Positions 7,928 through 16,672 are shown, numbered from the stretch's first letter. The stretch: 64,000 bases of DNA from Hoeflea sp. 108 (GCF_000372965.1 NZ_KB890024.1:3226839-3290838), one strand, 5' to 3'. Notes: generated from the letters alone by a model not told the origin. Numbers and translations: made by a program.

Positions 7928-8788
7928 TCAGTGACCCTTTCGCAGGAAGAGCGCGGCCAGCGCCCTGGCGATGAGCTGGAAGAAGAAGCGGACGCCCCCG
8001 GCGGCGGGCGGCTCCGGCGCTGTTTTGGCAGGCCGCAGAACGACCATCGGCCCGGGGACATCGCCCGGCATTTCGTCGTTCTCCGCCGGGATCGTCGGAC
8101 GCGGCCGGTGTGCGAGGCCGAGATAGAAGCCGGCGCGCAGAGCTGCTTCGAAGGCGCTGGCGTAACCGGCGACCTTGTCGCCATTGGCCTCGACATCGGG
8201 ATTGATGATCGCCCTGGCGCCGCGATAGTCGGCCTTGTCGCCACAGATGAAGTCGGCCAGCTTCTTGCCCGTGAACAGGCCGCGCTGCATTCCGGCGACG
8301 AGAATGCGGGCCGACACGTCGATCTCGCCGGCAAGGTCGGGATTGCCCAAGAGATCGAGCCCGAGCAGTTCGCCGAATTGCGCATAATTCTCGCGGCCGG
8401 TCATCTGCGGAAAACCGCGGCCTCTGAAGAGCCAGCCATCGTTCGGACCGCTGTTGCCCATGCGCCCGCCATAGACCTTGTTGGCAAGGACCTGCGGGTT
8501 GCGGACATAGGGCAGCGCATCGCCAAGCCCGGGAAAGCGCTTCGGCCAGACGGCCCGGATGCGCTCGGCCGACGAATAGACCAGGTTCTCGGTCTTCGGC
8601 GCCATGCTCGAGCCGACTTCATGATAAGGTGTGGCCAGCACATAGGCTGCCTGTCGAAGCGGCAGGCCGGCTGCCTGTATCTCGCTCAGCAGCGCTTCGA
8701 GGCCGGCCACCTGGCCTTGCGAAAGCGACGTTGCGAACACGCCGGACGAACGCGCGCGCAAGGCCGCGTAGAACTTGCTACGGTCCAT
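7928..8788 (-). CDS. Phage endolysin, glycoside hydrolase family 19
   Basis: A chitinase-fold lysozyme of about 286 residues that cleaves the peptidoglycan glycan strand at lysis. Seen: DRSKFYAALR start, LATPYHEVGSSM (the catalytic glutamate region), VYGGRMGNSGPNDGWLFRGR, GFPQMTGRENYAQFG and the trailing helical segment to about residue 210. A proline-rich linker then leads to a hydrophobic basic tail (FFFQLIARALAALFLRKGH) that may touch the membrane. The start is ATG 8788, with GAGG upstream; an open frame continues to 8899 but has no other support. There is no signal peptide, so release depends on the adjacent holin. A decayed copy of its first codons lies at about 9890-9970. Confidence 0.88.
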   Translation of the reverse strand: MDRSKFYAALRARSSGVFATSLSQGQVAGLEALLSEIQAAGLPLRQAAYVLATPYHEVGSSMAPKTENLVYSSAERIRAVWPKRFPGLGDALPYVRNPQVLANKVYGGRMGNSGPNDGWLFRGRGFPQMTGRENYAQFGELLGLDLLGNPDLAGEIDVSARILVAGMQRGLFTGKKLADFICGDKADYRGARAIINPDVEANGDKVAGYASAFEAALRAGFYLGLAHRPRPTIPAENDEMPGDVPGPMVVLRPAKTAPEPPAAGGVRFFFQLIARALAALFLRKGH

Positions 8789-9128
8789 GGGGTTCCTCAT
8801 GTTGTTTGAAAAATGGCGGAAAATGGCGCGTTGTCGGCCTTCTGGCGGCCTGCGGATGACCGGATACGGGAAAACCACCCGACTACGGGGTCCAGTCATC
8901 GCCTTGGCGATCTTGACCGCTCACGGATCCTGGGCATGGCCGAAATCGAGAACGCCGAGACTGTCGTCATACATGCCGAAGTGGCACATGCGCTGGATGA
9001 ACGCACAGTTGTCATCCACCTGTGACAGGCGTCGATACGCCGGTTCAATTTCCGACCCAGAACGTGGTATCGGTGAAGAAGGGGGAGCTTCCGAAGTGGA
9101 AGCCACCAAGCCGGACTAGGAGGCAACG
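8789..9128. other. Gap at the edge of the first cargo insertion
   Basis: No convincing gene. A 62-residue minus-strand frame (8921-9109) reads partly protein-like (CHFGMYDDSLGVLDFGHA) but has no known relatives that I recognise; it may be a remnant. The right end carries a perfect AGGAGG (9118-9123) that belongs to the acetyltransferase gene. Confidence 0.4.
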
Positions 9129-9767
9129 ATAGGTTTTCTTAGAGAATTCCGAACCCGGATTGGACTGCGAGAGCCCAGACTTCGTGACTATTGGCCCGAG
9201 AAGAAACGCCGTGATCAGGCGCCGCTTCTTGGCATAGAGATCGGCCGATACAGCTATGGCGCCCACCTTGAACGCATGAACCATTATCGGGCCGAGGACG
9301 AACCACTAACCATCGGTTCGTTTTGCTCCATCGGCCCGGACGTCGCCTTCTTTGCCCACACCGATCATAGTATCGGCAGGACCACGACTGCCCCGCCGCA
9401 CTTCTTCGGCGCGAGCAAATCTGAAGGCATTATCTTCAAGGGACCGATAATCTTAGGTAACGACGTCTGGATTGGTCAGCGATCCATGATCATGCCCAAC
9501 GTCCGTATTGGGGACGGCGCTGTCATCAGCGCGGGGAGCGTCGTAACCAAGGATGTTGCTCCGTACGCTGTCGTTGGTGGCGTCCCGGCAACACTCATCA
9601 AGCTCAGGTTTCCTGCCGAGGTCGTGCGTGGGCTTCTGGAAGTTCGCTGGTGGGACTGGAGCCACGAACAGCTAAGGGCCAACAGGGACGTTCTTATGGG
9701 TCGGCCCGAGGCGCTTCTTGATCGGCATCTGCCGGGTTGGCGCACACCGCCGATGGCGGCGGAATGA
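9129..9767 (+). CDS. Hexapeptide-repeat acetyltransferase (CatB-like), possible AUA start
   Basis: A left-handed beta-helix acyltransferase that would transfer acetyl groups from acetyl-CoA to a sugar. Hexapeptide turns are clear: LTIGSFCSIGPDVAF, IIFKGPIILGNDVWIGQRS, IGDGAVISAGSVVTKDV, with the catalytic histidine in AHTDHSIG. The first ATG is at 9276, but good family-like sequence continues in frame upstream (IEIGRYSYGAHLERM, DYWPEKKRRDQAPLLG) back to an in-frame TAG at 9117. A perfect AGGAGG lies exactly 5 bases before an ATA codon at 9129, so either AUA is used or the original ATG has mutated. From ATA the product is about 212 residues. It lies antisense to the prophage late genes and next to other sugar-modifying genes, suggesting lipopolysaccharide or capsule modification. 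Confidence 0.75.
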   Translation: MGFLREFRTRIGLREPRLRDYWPEKKRRDQAPLLGIEIGRYSYGAHLERMNHYRAEDEPLTIGSFCSIGPDVAFFAHTDHSIGRTTTAPPHFFGASKSEGIIFKGPIILGNDVWIGQRSMIMPNVRIGDGAVISAGSVVTKDVAPYAVVGGVPATLIKLRFPAEVVRGLLEVRWWDWSHEQLRANRDVLMGRPEALLDRHLPGWRTPPMAAE

Positions 9768-9780
9768 TCAGGCCTGAGAG

Positions 9781-9970
9781 AGGGCCAGTATCTTGGTAGC
9801 TCGTACCTGATCGAACAGGTGCACAGCGACCATCTCCAATGGTGGCCAAAGATCATGATCGCTACGATTATCAGCCACGTGCCGTCTTGCGACAGATCCA
9901 AACACGCCAGACGAGCGCGCACAAGGCCGTGTTAAACTCGCTACGGTCCGTGGGATTTCCTTATGTTGTG
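9781..9970 (-). pseudogene. Fused remnants of the endolysin 5' end and the fibre-associated gene 3' end
   Basis: Reading the minus strand, the segment from about 9970 to 9890 matches the start of the intact endolysin gene (8812-8725), with the ATG changed to ACG and several disabling changes. It is followed by a segment (9870-9781) that translates DHDLWPPLEMVAVHLFDQ and RATKILALSQA, matching the end of the protein at 14000-14449 (DHELWPLLQVIAVDLFGQ, RAAEILASS). The two pieces are in the opposite order to the intact genes, which implies a tandem duplication followed by deletion. It bounds the cargo genes on both sides. Confidence 0.75.
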
Positions 9971-10168
9971 GGAATGTCAGCCGCCGTCATTCCGGCAGGG
10001 CGCAAGCCATGGGCGGCAAATTCAGAGACAGTTGCGAAGGTTCGGTTTCGTCATCGTCAGGGGCTAGAACCCGCCTCGCGACGTCCGGATTGGATGTGTC
10101 CTTGAGCCCAGCTTCGCGCGCCTGTATATGGGAATGACTTGCTTACCCGTCATACTTGTGTGAGCACT

Positions 10169-10921
10169 GTGAAGACATTTCTCATTAACCTTGACCGGTC
10201 CCCTGCTCGGCTCGATTTCATGCGAGGGCAGTTTGAAACGATTGGCGTTGACTTTGTCAGGATCCCTGCGGTGGACGGGGCGACGCTTGCTCGTAGCGAG
10301 TACTCGGGCAGCCCTCTGGGCCTGGGTGAAATCGGGTGCCTACTAAGCCATCGAGAGGCTTGGCGCCGGTTGGTGGCATCACAGGACAAGTTCGCTGCGG
10401 TTTTTGAGGACGATGCCAGGTTGAGCCGCGGCATTTCGCCGTTGCTGAAAGACCGCGGATGGATCCCGCCAAAGGCGGGAATTGTCAAACTGGAGACAGT
10501 TCTTTTCAAGATCCGCCTTGCTGGCCGTCCGATCGCTGCGAAATCCCGCGTTTTGAAGCGCCTTGTCTCCAATCACCTCGGTACCGCCGGATACATCATT
10601 CGCCGGGATCAGGCAGAGCGTTTGCTATCCTTGACCGCAACATTTCAAGCTCCGGTTGACCACTATATGTTTACCGAGCCGTATCTGTCGGAAGGCGTCG
10701 TCTACCAGATTTCGCCTGCGCCGGTGTTGCAACGCAGCATCTTTGACGACATCGGAGACGATGGGGCGTTCACAAGTCTTCTCGGGCATGGAGACGGGGC
10801 GTCAAAGCCCAAGCCCAAGCGCCCGATTCATCGGAAGTTCGCGGATGAATTGTTGCGGCCCTTTCGGCAAATCAGGTGGAAATTGGCTGGCATCGAGCGA
10901 ACGATTGTGCGGTTCGACTAA
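10169..10921 (+). CDS. Glycosyltransferase family 25 (LPS-type)
   Basis: A product of 250 residues beginning KTFLINLDRSPARLDFM, the standard GT25 opening, with LGEIGCLLSHREAWRRL and the acidic DXD-like site AVFEDDARLS, and GTAGYIIRRDQAERLL in the C-terminal part. GT25 enzymes transfer hexoses onto lipooligosaccharide or related glycans in the cytoplasm. The start is GTG 10169, chosen because it places the family N-terminus exactly; a TTG at 10139 is also in frame. It sits on the plus strand inside the prophage late region, beside an acetyltransferase, a methyltransferase and a second glycosyltransferase. Confidence 0.88.
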   Translation: MKTFLINLDRSPARLDFMRGQFETIGVDFVRIPAVDGATLARSEYSGSPLGLGEIGCLLSHREAWRRLVASQDKFAAVFEDDARLSRGISPLLKDRGWIPPKAGIVKLETVLFKIRLAGRPIAAKSRVLKRLVSNHLGTAGYIIRRDQAERLLSLTATFQAPVDHYMFTEPYLSEGVVYQISPAPVLQRSIFDDIGDDGAFTSLLGHGDGASKPKPKRPIHRKFADELLRPFRQIRWKLAGIERTIVRFD

Positions 10922-11163
10922 ACTGCGGCGTCCCGTCCTGTAAGGACCGGAGCGCGGAGCGCCCTGCGTAGGTGCGTCATCGCTATGATGACTTTCTCAA
11001 ACAACCGCAGAAAGAGAAATACGCCCCTGACGCAGCGTAATTTTTTGCATCCAAAGTTTTTCGCCACCTGGCATAAGAAAATATCATGCACAAATCGCCA
11101 AATCCCCCATTGAATGTTTGACGCCTTAAGCGTAGGCAATCGCCGATTTCTTTGGGGACCATC

Positions 11164-11895
11164 TTGGCGCAATACGATACAAAGTTCTTTGAACTACGCT
11201 CGCAAGAGACGCCGGTCGCTGATGCGATCCTGAGCACTATCTTTCCAGCCCTCCAGCCGAAATCAGTAGTCGACCTGGGCACTGCCGTAGGCACATGGCT
11301 TGCCTCCGCAAAGAAGTTCGGGGCCACGAAGGTCGTCGGCATAGATGGGCCATGGGTTCCCGCTGATCAACTTTTGATCGAAATTAACGAGTTTGTTCGC
11401 GCAGATTTGGAAGGCCAACTTCCGGATCTTGACGCAACGTTTGACCTCGCAATCTCAACTGAGGTGCTCGAACATATCTCCGATTCTGCCGGCGAACGGG
11501 CAGTTGCTTGGCTGACACGCCAGGCGCCAGCCATTCTTTTTTCGGCTGCAATCCCAGGTCAGGACGGCCAGTCGCACATCAACGAACGGTGGCCCAGCTC
11601 ATGGGCTGCACGGTTCGAAGCCCATGGCTTTAAGATTTACGATGCCATCCGCCCGAAGATTTGGGGCAACCCCGTGGTTCCCTTTTGGTACAAGCAAAAC
11701 CTGCTTTTCATCGCCAAGGAAGAGATTGGGGAGCGTCTTGGACTTTCACCCGTCCCGGCGGCTGCCGTCGATCTGGTTCACCCCGAACTGTTCGGTCACA
11801 AGACCAGCAAGATTAGCGATCTTGAAGCGAAGAAGCTTCGAAACCGCGTCCGCAAGATGTTCGGCATGAAGAGCCGTCCAAGTGGTGTCGCCTGA
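11164..11895 (+). CDS. SAM-dependent methyltransferase, class I
   Basis: A product of about 243 residues with a Rossmann methyltransferase core: motif I SVVDLGTAVGTWLASAK, acidic strand 2 end VVGIDGPWV, motif DLAISTEVLEHI and later ILFSAAIPGQDGQSHINERW. Close to the FkbM/class I sugar or peptide methyltransferases that modify surface glycans. The start is TTG 11164, with GGGG six bases before it; TTG 11152 is also possible. Base composition is lower in GC than the phage structural genes. It ends 1 base before the next tiny gene, so the pair is translationally linked. Confidence 0.8.
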   Translation: MAQYDTKFFELRSQETPVADAILSTIFPALQPKSVVDLGTAVGTWLASAKKFGATKVVGIDGPWVPADQLLIEINEFVRADLEGQLPDLDATFDLAISTEVLEHISDSAGERAVAWLTRQAPAILFSAAIPGQDGQSHINERWPSSWAARFEAHGFKIYDAIRPKIWGNPVVPFWYKQNLLFIAKEEIGERLGLSPVPAAAVDLVHPELFGHKTSKISDLEAKKLRNRVRKMFGMKSRPSGVA

Positions 11896-11896
11896 T

Positions 11897-12019
11897 ATGA
11901 CCGCCCTGCTCTACACAGGCATAGGCTTACTGATCTTTGCAGCCGGCTTCACCGCCGGCTTCCTAAGCGGCAGGCGGGACAGCACTCCACTTCCGCACCA
12001 AATCAAAGACGAGTCTTAA
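11897..12019 (+). CDS. Tiny single-helix membrane protein (40 aa)
   Basis: Begins MTALLYTGIGLLIFAAGFTA and ends in a polar cytoplasmic-type tail (SGRRDSTPLPHQIKDES). Its ATG follows the methyltransferase stop by one base (TGATATG), so it is probably coupled. One membrane helix with a GxxxG-rich face. Function unknown; it may anchor or regulate the glycan-modifying enzymes around it. Confidence 0.6.
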   Translation: MTALLYTGIGLLIFAAGFTAGFLSGRRDSTPLPHQIKDES

Positions 12020-12042
12020 CCGCTAGTGGCTTCACGCAAAGC

Positions 12043-12798
12043 ATGAAGTATGACAACAACATCACGCTATGCCTAACTGCCGGCGGCCGACCCGATCTGC
12101 TGGAAAAGACATTGCGCTCCCTGCTTGCGGCAAATAGCTTCGCGAAGATAATCATTGCGAATGATTTTGGTGATGAGGCATCGACGGCTATAGCAAAGCG
12201 ACTTTGTCCGGATGCCACGATAATCCATCACAAATGGAGAAAAGGTCAACTAGCAACCGTCGACGAAATGTATTCCCTCGTAGAGACCCAGTACATCTTT
12301 CACTGCGAGGATGATTGGGAATTCGACAGGGTTCCCTTTCTCAATCGATGCTTCGACGCACTACACGCGTTGGAAAATGTCAGCGTCGTTTCGGTCAGGA
12401 GTTCGGCCTGCCTATATCGCCACTTCAGTAACAGCCCTTACGAACATCTTGGAGAGCCAACAGTTATCGATGTCGGCGGTACAACGGCGATGCAACTCAA
12501 GATCGACGATCTCGAGGCGTGGGCATCCTTCACCTTCAACCCGTCACTGACACGTCGAGCCACTTGGCAGTCGATTGGCGGCTTCAACTCCCTTAATGAC
12601 GAACACTCCATCGACCTGCGATATAGGGCGAAGGGACTGACGACAGCCTACCTCGTCCCCGGATTTTGCCATCACATCGGCGATGACAGGCACATTCACG
12701 ACCCATTCCTACCAGTGGGTGAAAAATCCAGAGATCCCTTCCGGATCGCTAAGACATGGGCTCGCCAAGCCGTCCAGCGGATCGTTCCCTTCCGCTAG
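12043..12798 (+). CDS. Glycosyltransferase, family 2-like
   Basis: A GT-A fold product of 251 residues: NITLCLTAGGRPDLLEKTL opening, IIIANDFGDEAS, then IFHCEDDWEFDR containing the acidic metal site, and GDDRHIHDPF near the end. The central variable region would bind the acceptor. It follows the methyltransferase and tiny membrane protein on the same strand and completes a sugar-modification cluster. Its last 4 bases overlap the end of the convergent LamG gene. Low GC and different codon use from the flanking phage genes suggest it was acquired separately. Confidence 0.8.
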   Translation: MKYDNNITLCLTAGGRPDLLEKTLRSLLAANSFAKIIIANDFGDEASTAIAKRLCPDATIIHHKWRKGQLATVDEMYSLVETQYIFHCEDDWEFDRVPFLNRCFDALHALENVSVVSVRSSACLYRHFSNSPYEHLGEPTVIDVGGTTAMQLKIDDLEAWASFTFNPSLTRRATWQSIGGFNSLNDEHSIDLRYRAKGLTTAYLVPGFCHHIGDDRHIHDPFLPVGEKSRDPFRIAKTWARQAVQRIVPFR

Positions 12799-13758
12799 CT
12801 TGACCTCGCCGGTGGTGTGAAATTAGCGGCCCACATCGCTGTATTGGCAATGGTGAAATTGTCTACCTTGCCGACAAACGAGCCACCCCCGGCATAGCTC
12901 GGAGCACCGAGAAGAAGGCCGGTTGAGGCGTTCCCATACGAGAATGTTGACGCGACAGTGGCTCCCTTCTGCTGGCCGTCAAGGAACAGGCGGAGGTTGC
13001 CAGCGGCGCGTGATGGCGACGTGGTGCCACTGACCATCATTGAACCCGGTCGTTGACGTCGAGACTTTCGCGGTCGTGTTCTCATACCACTGCATCTGCC
13101 CGGGGCCGCTGACGTTGAGCAGCAGGCCATGCCAGTTCGAGTCCGAATAGCTGTTGGCCTGGGTGAGGATGTCGGCCCAGCTGGTTTGGGCAGTATTCAC
13201 CCAGGAGGCATAGGAGAAATCGCCTGCACCGAATGGAGTGGGCGGGATCGCCCGGAACTGGCCGCCACCAGCGAAATTCTCAACGCCCTCGTCCGGAGGC
13301 TGAGCGCCCGCGAAGGCGTTCGCCGTGACAGTGCCGTAAATAACTAGGCCATTCGCGTTCAACTCACCGACGCCAATCCGCAGCTTTAGCGGCATCTCGG
13401 CCGCGCCGTTAAAGCTCCGCGTGCCTAGCTGCATCTGGCCGCCCCAGGCACCCGAGTAGACACAGGTCACCGGAGCATTCTGGTTGGCAATCAAGTCCGC
13501 GTTGCAGACGTCGATCCACGCCTTGCCGCTGCCACCATTGTCAGCCGGGGTACCGCGCGGCCCGATATCAAACGCTGTCGGCTGGTTGTTACCATACTCC
13601 GCCCCAGATCGGACGAATGGCACACCATAGGTCAGGATGCCTCGGTCTGTGATTTCGAAGCCCGTGAAGACATTGGCGATGGTCGGGATGACAGGCGCGG
13701 CAAGGGCGCCGAGCATTGCAGCGAGGAAGAGCGCCAACAGGTTGCCGAGCTTTTTCAA
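12795..13758 (-). pseudogene. LamG-domain phage protein with a frameshift (candidate tail-spike or fibre tip)
   Basis: Starts at TTG 13758 with GGAGG 8 bases upstream, then a signal-like hydrophobic stretch (KKLGNLLALFLAAMLGAL). The middle reads as a secreted adhesin-like protein, and the C-terminus is a laminin G/concanavalin-like jelly roll. The domain is split between two frames: WHHVAITRR ends one frame and AAGNLRLFLDGQQKGATV continues in another. The junction is at about 13003-13011 in a GCGCC run and needs a change of one or two bases. Restored, the protein has about 320 residues. LamG domains bind carbohydrates, so a host-surface binding role is likely. Whether the shift is a real mutation, programmed, or a sequencing error cannot be told here. 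Confidence 0.7.
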
Positions 13759-13999
13759 TTTTGAAGTCCTCCAGCTTACGATAGTGCGACCGGTTAGTGT
13801 GTTGTGACCGACAATGGTTACGATCTTGAATTTGCAATGACTGCGGCCATGCCGACAAAACCGCCGCTCGACAAGCCGATAGTACCGCTTTGGCGAAAGC
13901 GACCTTCCGAACACGCGTAGAACTGCTCAGAGACCGCCTCAGATTGCGGTGGGGGCGCAATTGCCTCTGAGACTTAGGCAGCGATGGTTTATGCGCCGG

Positions 14000-14449
14000 C
14001 TAGGAAGAAGCTAGGATTTCGGCGGCTCTTGCTTGGCCGAACAGGTCAACCGCGATCACCTGGAGAAGCGGCCAGAGTTCATGATCGCTGCGATATGACG
14101 TCGCCGCCTTAAAGATGCTTTGGACGCGTACCGGCTGCGTCGCCATGGCTCCTTCGACCTGTTCGGCTTCGGCGTTCGTCAGTCGCGACCAGAGATCCAC
14201 GGCATACAGGGTGGTGACGGGAACTGGGGGGACACTCCATGTCATGGTTCCATGGTCCCAGGTCTGCCCCCCATGCTCAGGTGGTATCGGAACCTCAATC
14301 GCACCGACCGGAATCTCTGGAGATATCCAAACCGGCGGTGCTTCGTTGCCATTCTCGTCGGGAACCAGAGACCGAAGCCAACCTCCGTCAAAAGAACCGA
14401 TGTAGCTGCCACGAATGTCGACATAGAATTTCGCTGTCTGCTCCATCAT
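14000..14449 (-). CDS. Fibre-associated phage protein (tail fibre assembly-like)
   Basis: A product of 149 residues starting MMEQTAKFYVDIRGSYIGSF. The N-terminal part has the loose pattern of tail fibre assembly chaperones (VPPVPVTTLYAVDLWSRLT, then TNAEAEQVEGAM), with a helical C-terminus (HELWPLLQVIAVDLFGQARAAEIL). Its ATG overlaps the tail fibre stop as ATGA, so it is translated from the same message. It may fold or trimerise the fibre, or decorate its tip. A degenerate copy of its last 28 codons is found at 9781-9870. Confidence 0.65.
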   Translation of the reverse strand: MMEQTAKFYVDIRGSYIGSFDGGWLRSLVPDENGNEAPPVWISPEIPVGAIEVPIPPEHGGQTWDHGTMTWSVPPVPVTTLYAVDLWSRLTNAEAEQVEGAMATQPVRVQSIFKAATSYRSDHELWPLLQVIAVDLFGQARAAEILASS

Positions 14450-16038
14450 CCGTATGCCTTGAATCTGATCTGAACTTGATTGTTCGGAATTCCGCCAGGA
14501 GCACCGGTGTTTCTGACATGGAGCCAATATATTCCTGACGTGTAGTCGCCGTACTGCACCTCGATGTTGACCGTCGTTTTTCTGATGGTTTGACCATATC
14601 CGAACGAAGCGAACGCTACCGGAGCGCCCGTGTACTCTATCACGTCGCCGTTAGCATATCCCCCCACCGCTGCCGTTAGAACAAGCTCTGCGATAATGAG
14701 TTTCGGAGTGAAGCCCAATCCGTGGGCGATGGTAAGGCGACCTGCTGCTGTAACCGTTTGCAGACCACTGACAAACTCTTTCTGAAACGGGATCAAAACG
14801 CCATCGACGTAAAAGCCCTTGGCATTGATAGTGTCCGAACCCTTGTCACCTCCCGTGGCATTTGCTGTGAACAGGCCCGCGCCAAGCTGCATTCGGGTGG
14901 CAAGAGTACCCCCGGTGATCGTTTGCCAATAGAAAGTAACGTTTTCAGCACCGTTGGTGACACTGCTAACTGCCGCACCCCACGCAGCAACCAGGCGTTT
15001 GACGTTGGTGCTGCTACGGGTCGAGATCGCAACCTGATAGACGACGTTCGTTGCCGCACCGATCCTGTCCCAGAACACGTCGAGTATGGGTCCGAACACC
15101 GGAACGGGATCGGTCTTGTCATGAGTGATGGTGCCGATGAGCCTTGCCGCATCAAGCGTCTTATTCGTCAGCGTCTGCGTCAGCGAACTCAGCCACCCGG
15201 CTAGATTTGCCAAAGAGAGCTTCTTGAGCCCCCACAGGCCGCCCGCGCTGTCGGCAATGCCGATTTCGTCTGCTCCGGTCGGTGTCGGCTTGTCGGTAGC
15301 ACCATGTATCCAGCCGCCAAGCGTGTTGGTGATGAGGCTCCAGTAGGCGATCACCTTCGCGAGATAGTGCCGCGATGAGTACAGCCCGGGCCCGACCTCG
15401 ACGTCCTCAGGGTTCGCCGCATACTTCTGGCTCAGCAAAGCGCTGGCTGCTGCAGCGTCGGCTGATGCCTGCGCGGCGACAACAGCGGCGGACATCAGGG
15501 CCAGGGGGAAAAGCACCTCAAACCGAGTGCCGGTAAAGAACAGCACCGCCTGCCGTCCCGCCTTGAACTCGACAGCCCCGAGGTCCGAGCCATCGCCGTA
15601 CTTGACCGGATAAGTCCCGACGCCAGACACGTTGATCGTCGCAGCACCGCTGTTGTCGGCCAAAGGCGTCATCAGATAGAGCCTGGCCGCCTGGAAACCC
15701 GCGGGCTGGGAAACGACGACCGCGTTGCCCGTCCCGCCCGTCACCGCAAGCTTGTCCACGGCAGCACGGCCAAACAGCCGGCCATAGGTCATCGGCACCC
15801 ATGAGGCGCCGGTTGCGTCCCATTCCTTCAGGATCGCAGGATCGAAATTCTTGTCGAGCCACAGCCTGTCGATGTCAGGCGCAACGATGCCGTCGACCAT
15901 GTTGCTGAAGACGCCGGTCGCCCTGAGCGCCGACAGCACCAGCTCGGACACCCGGACATATTTGCCGGTTTCGCCGGTGAGCGTGGTGCCGGTGAGGAAA
16001 AGACCCCAATGCAGCGCGTTGTCGAATTCTGTCGCCAT
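14446..16038 (-). CDS. Phage tail fibre protein
   Basis: A 530-residue structural protein. The N-terminal 60 residues (MATEFDNALHWGLFLTGTTL, VRVSELVLSALRATGVF) resemble the virion-anchoring end of short-tail fibres; then come A/S-rich linkers (AAVVAAQASADAAAASALL), and a C-terminal receptor-binding part (HGLGFTPKLIIAELVLTAAV) with G-rich strands. It occupies the position of T7 gene 17, right after the internal virion proteins, apart from the inserted cargo. The first 57 codons and the leader are duplicated at 18155-18362, showing past recombination of the fibre gene. Confidence 0.78.
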   Translation of the reverse strand: MATEFDNALHWGLFLTGTTLTGETGKYVRVSELVLSALRATGVFSNMVDGIVAPDIDRLWLDKNFDPAILKEWDATGASWVPMTYGRLFGRAAVDKLAVTGGTGNAVVVSQPAGFQAARLYLMTPLADNSGAATINVSGVGTYPVKYGDGSDLGAVEFKAGRQAVLFFTGTRFEVLFPLALMSAAVVAAQASADAAAASALLSQKYAANPEDVEVGPGLYSSRHYLAKVIAYWSLITNTLGGWIHGATDKPTPTGADEIGIADSAGGLWGLKKLSLANLAGWLSSLTQTLTNKTLDAARLIGTITHDKTDPVPVFGPILDVFWDRIGAATNVVYQVAISTRSSTNVKRLVAAWGAAVSSVTNGAENVTFYWQTITGGTLATRMQLGAGLFTANATGGDKGSDTINAKGFYVDGVLIPFQKEFVSGLQTVTAAGRLTIAHGLGFTPKLIIAELVLTAAVGGYANGDVIEYTGAPVAFASFGYGQTIRKTTVNIEVQYGDYTSGIYWLHVRNTGAPGGIPNNQVQIRFKAYG

Positions 16039-16086
16039 GTCTTATCCTCAAAGCAAAGCGGCTCGCCGAGGCGAGCTGTTCAGGGT
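15880..16086. repeat. Direct repeat, copy 1 (5' end of intact tail fibre)
   Basis: About 207 bases covering the first codons of the tail fibre and its leader. The second copy is at 18155-18362 in the same orientation, with roughly 85-90 % identity by eye. The copies flank three plus-strand membrane protein genes. Confidence 0.85.
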
Positions 16087-16423
16087 GGTGATGTCAAAGG
16101 AAATGCCGATGTTCTTTGCGCTTGGCGTCAACGGTGCACAGGCGCGGCTCGACGTCGATCGACGTTTGTTCAGGAGCAACTATTGCCAACCAGCGCAACA
16201 AGCCGGGAAACCCGACACGGGCCGGCCCTCGAGAGGTTGCGCTGTTGAGCCGGCTGCCATGGTCTGCCGGATGGGCCCGATCACAACCGGGGGCCGGAAG
16301 ATCACGCCCCGCGCTGCGGAGATCCGAAACGCCCTCTTCCATGCAGGACGGGATCAGTTGGCGGAACGTTGAACGGCGCCACGATTTCTCCTTCCATCTG
16401 CCGTGACCCAGGATTCTGCGCCG
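16039..16423. other. Gap between tail fibre leader and cargo genes
   Basis: The first 48 bases belong to the tail fibre leader and are repeated at 18315-18362. The rest has no frame with coding character; it reads like scrambled phage DNA. Confidence 0.4.
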
Positions 16424-16672
16424 ATGCTCGACACATTCCTTGTCTGGTTCTCATGGATCCACGCCGCCATCGGCGCCGTGGCGATCACGCTTTTCATCCT
16501 GTACCGGTCATTCTTTCGTGCAGAAAACAGAGAGGAGAACATCCGTTTTCTGCGCAAGAATCCGACGGCCATACTCTGGATATTCGCCGGAGCGTTTACC
16601 GCCATCATGGTTTCCGTGGGCCTGCTGGACCGTTTCATCAATGGTTACGGAACCGGCGGCGAACTGTTCTGA
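16424..16672 (+). CDS. Two-helix membrane protein
   Basis: An 82-residue product with two clear membrane segments (WFSWIHAAIGAVAITLFILY and ILWIFAGAFTAIMVSVGLL) and a charged loop between them (RAENREENIRFLRKNP). The start is ATG 16424; GTG 16403 is possible. Unrelated to structural phage genes and on the opposite strand, so it is likely cargo. Superinfection exclusion is one idea for such proteins but nothing in the sequence proves it. Confidence 0.6.
   Translation: MLDTFLVWFSWIHAAIGAVAITLFILYRSFFRAENREENIRFLRKNPTAILWIFAGAFTAIMVSVGLLDRFINGYGTGGELF

Noticed and set aside
9045..9284. 79-codon minus-strand frame across the acetyltransferase start
   Set aside because: Overlaps the well-supported acetyltransferase reading and has no ribosome binding site or family.
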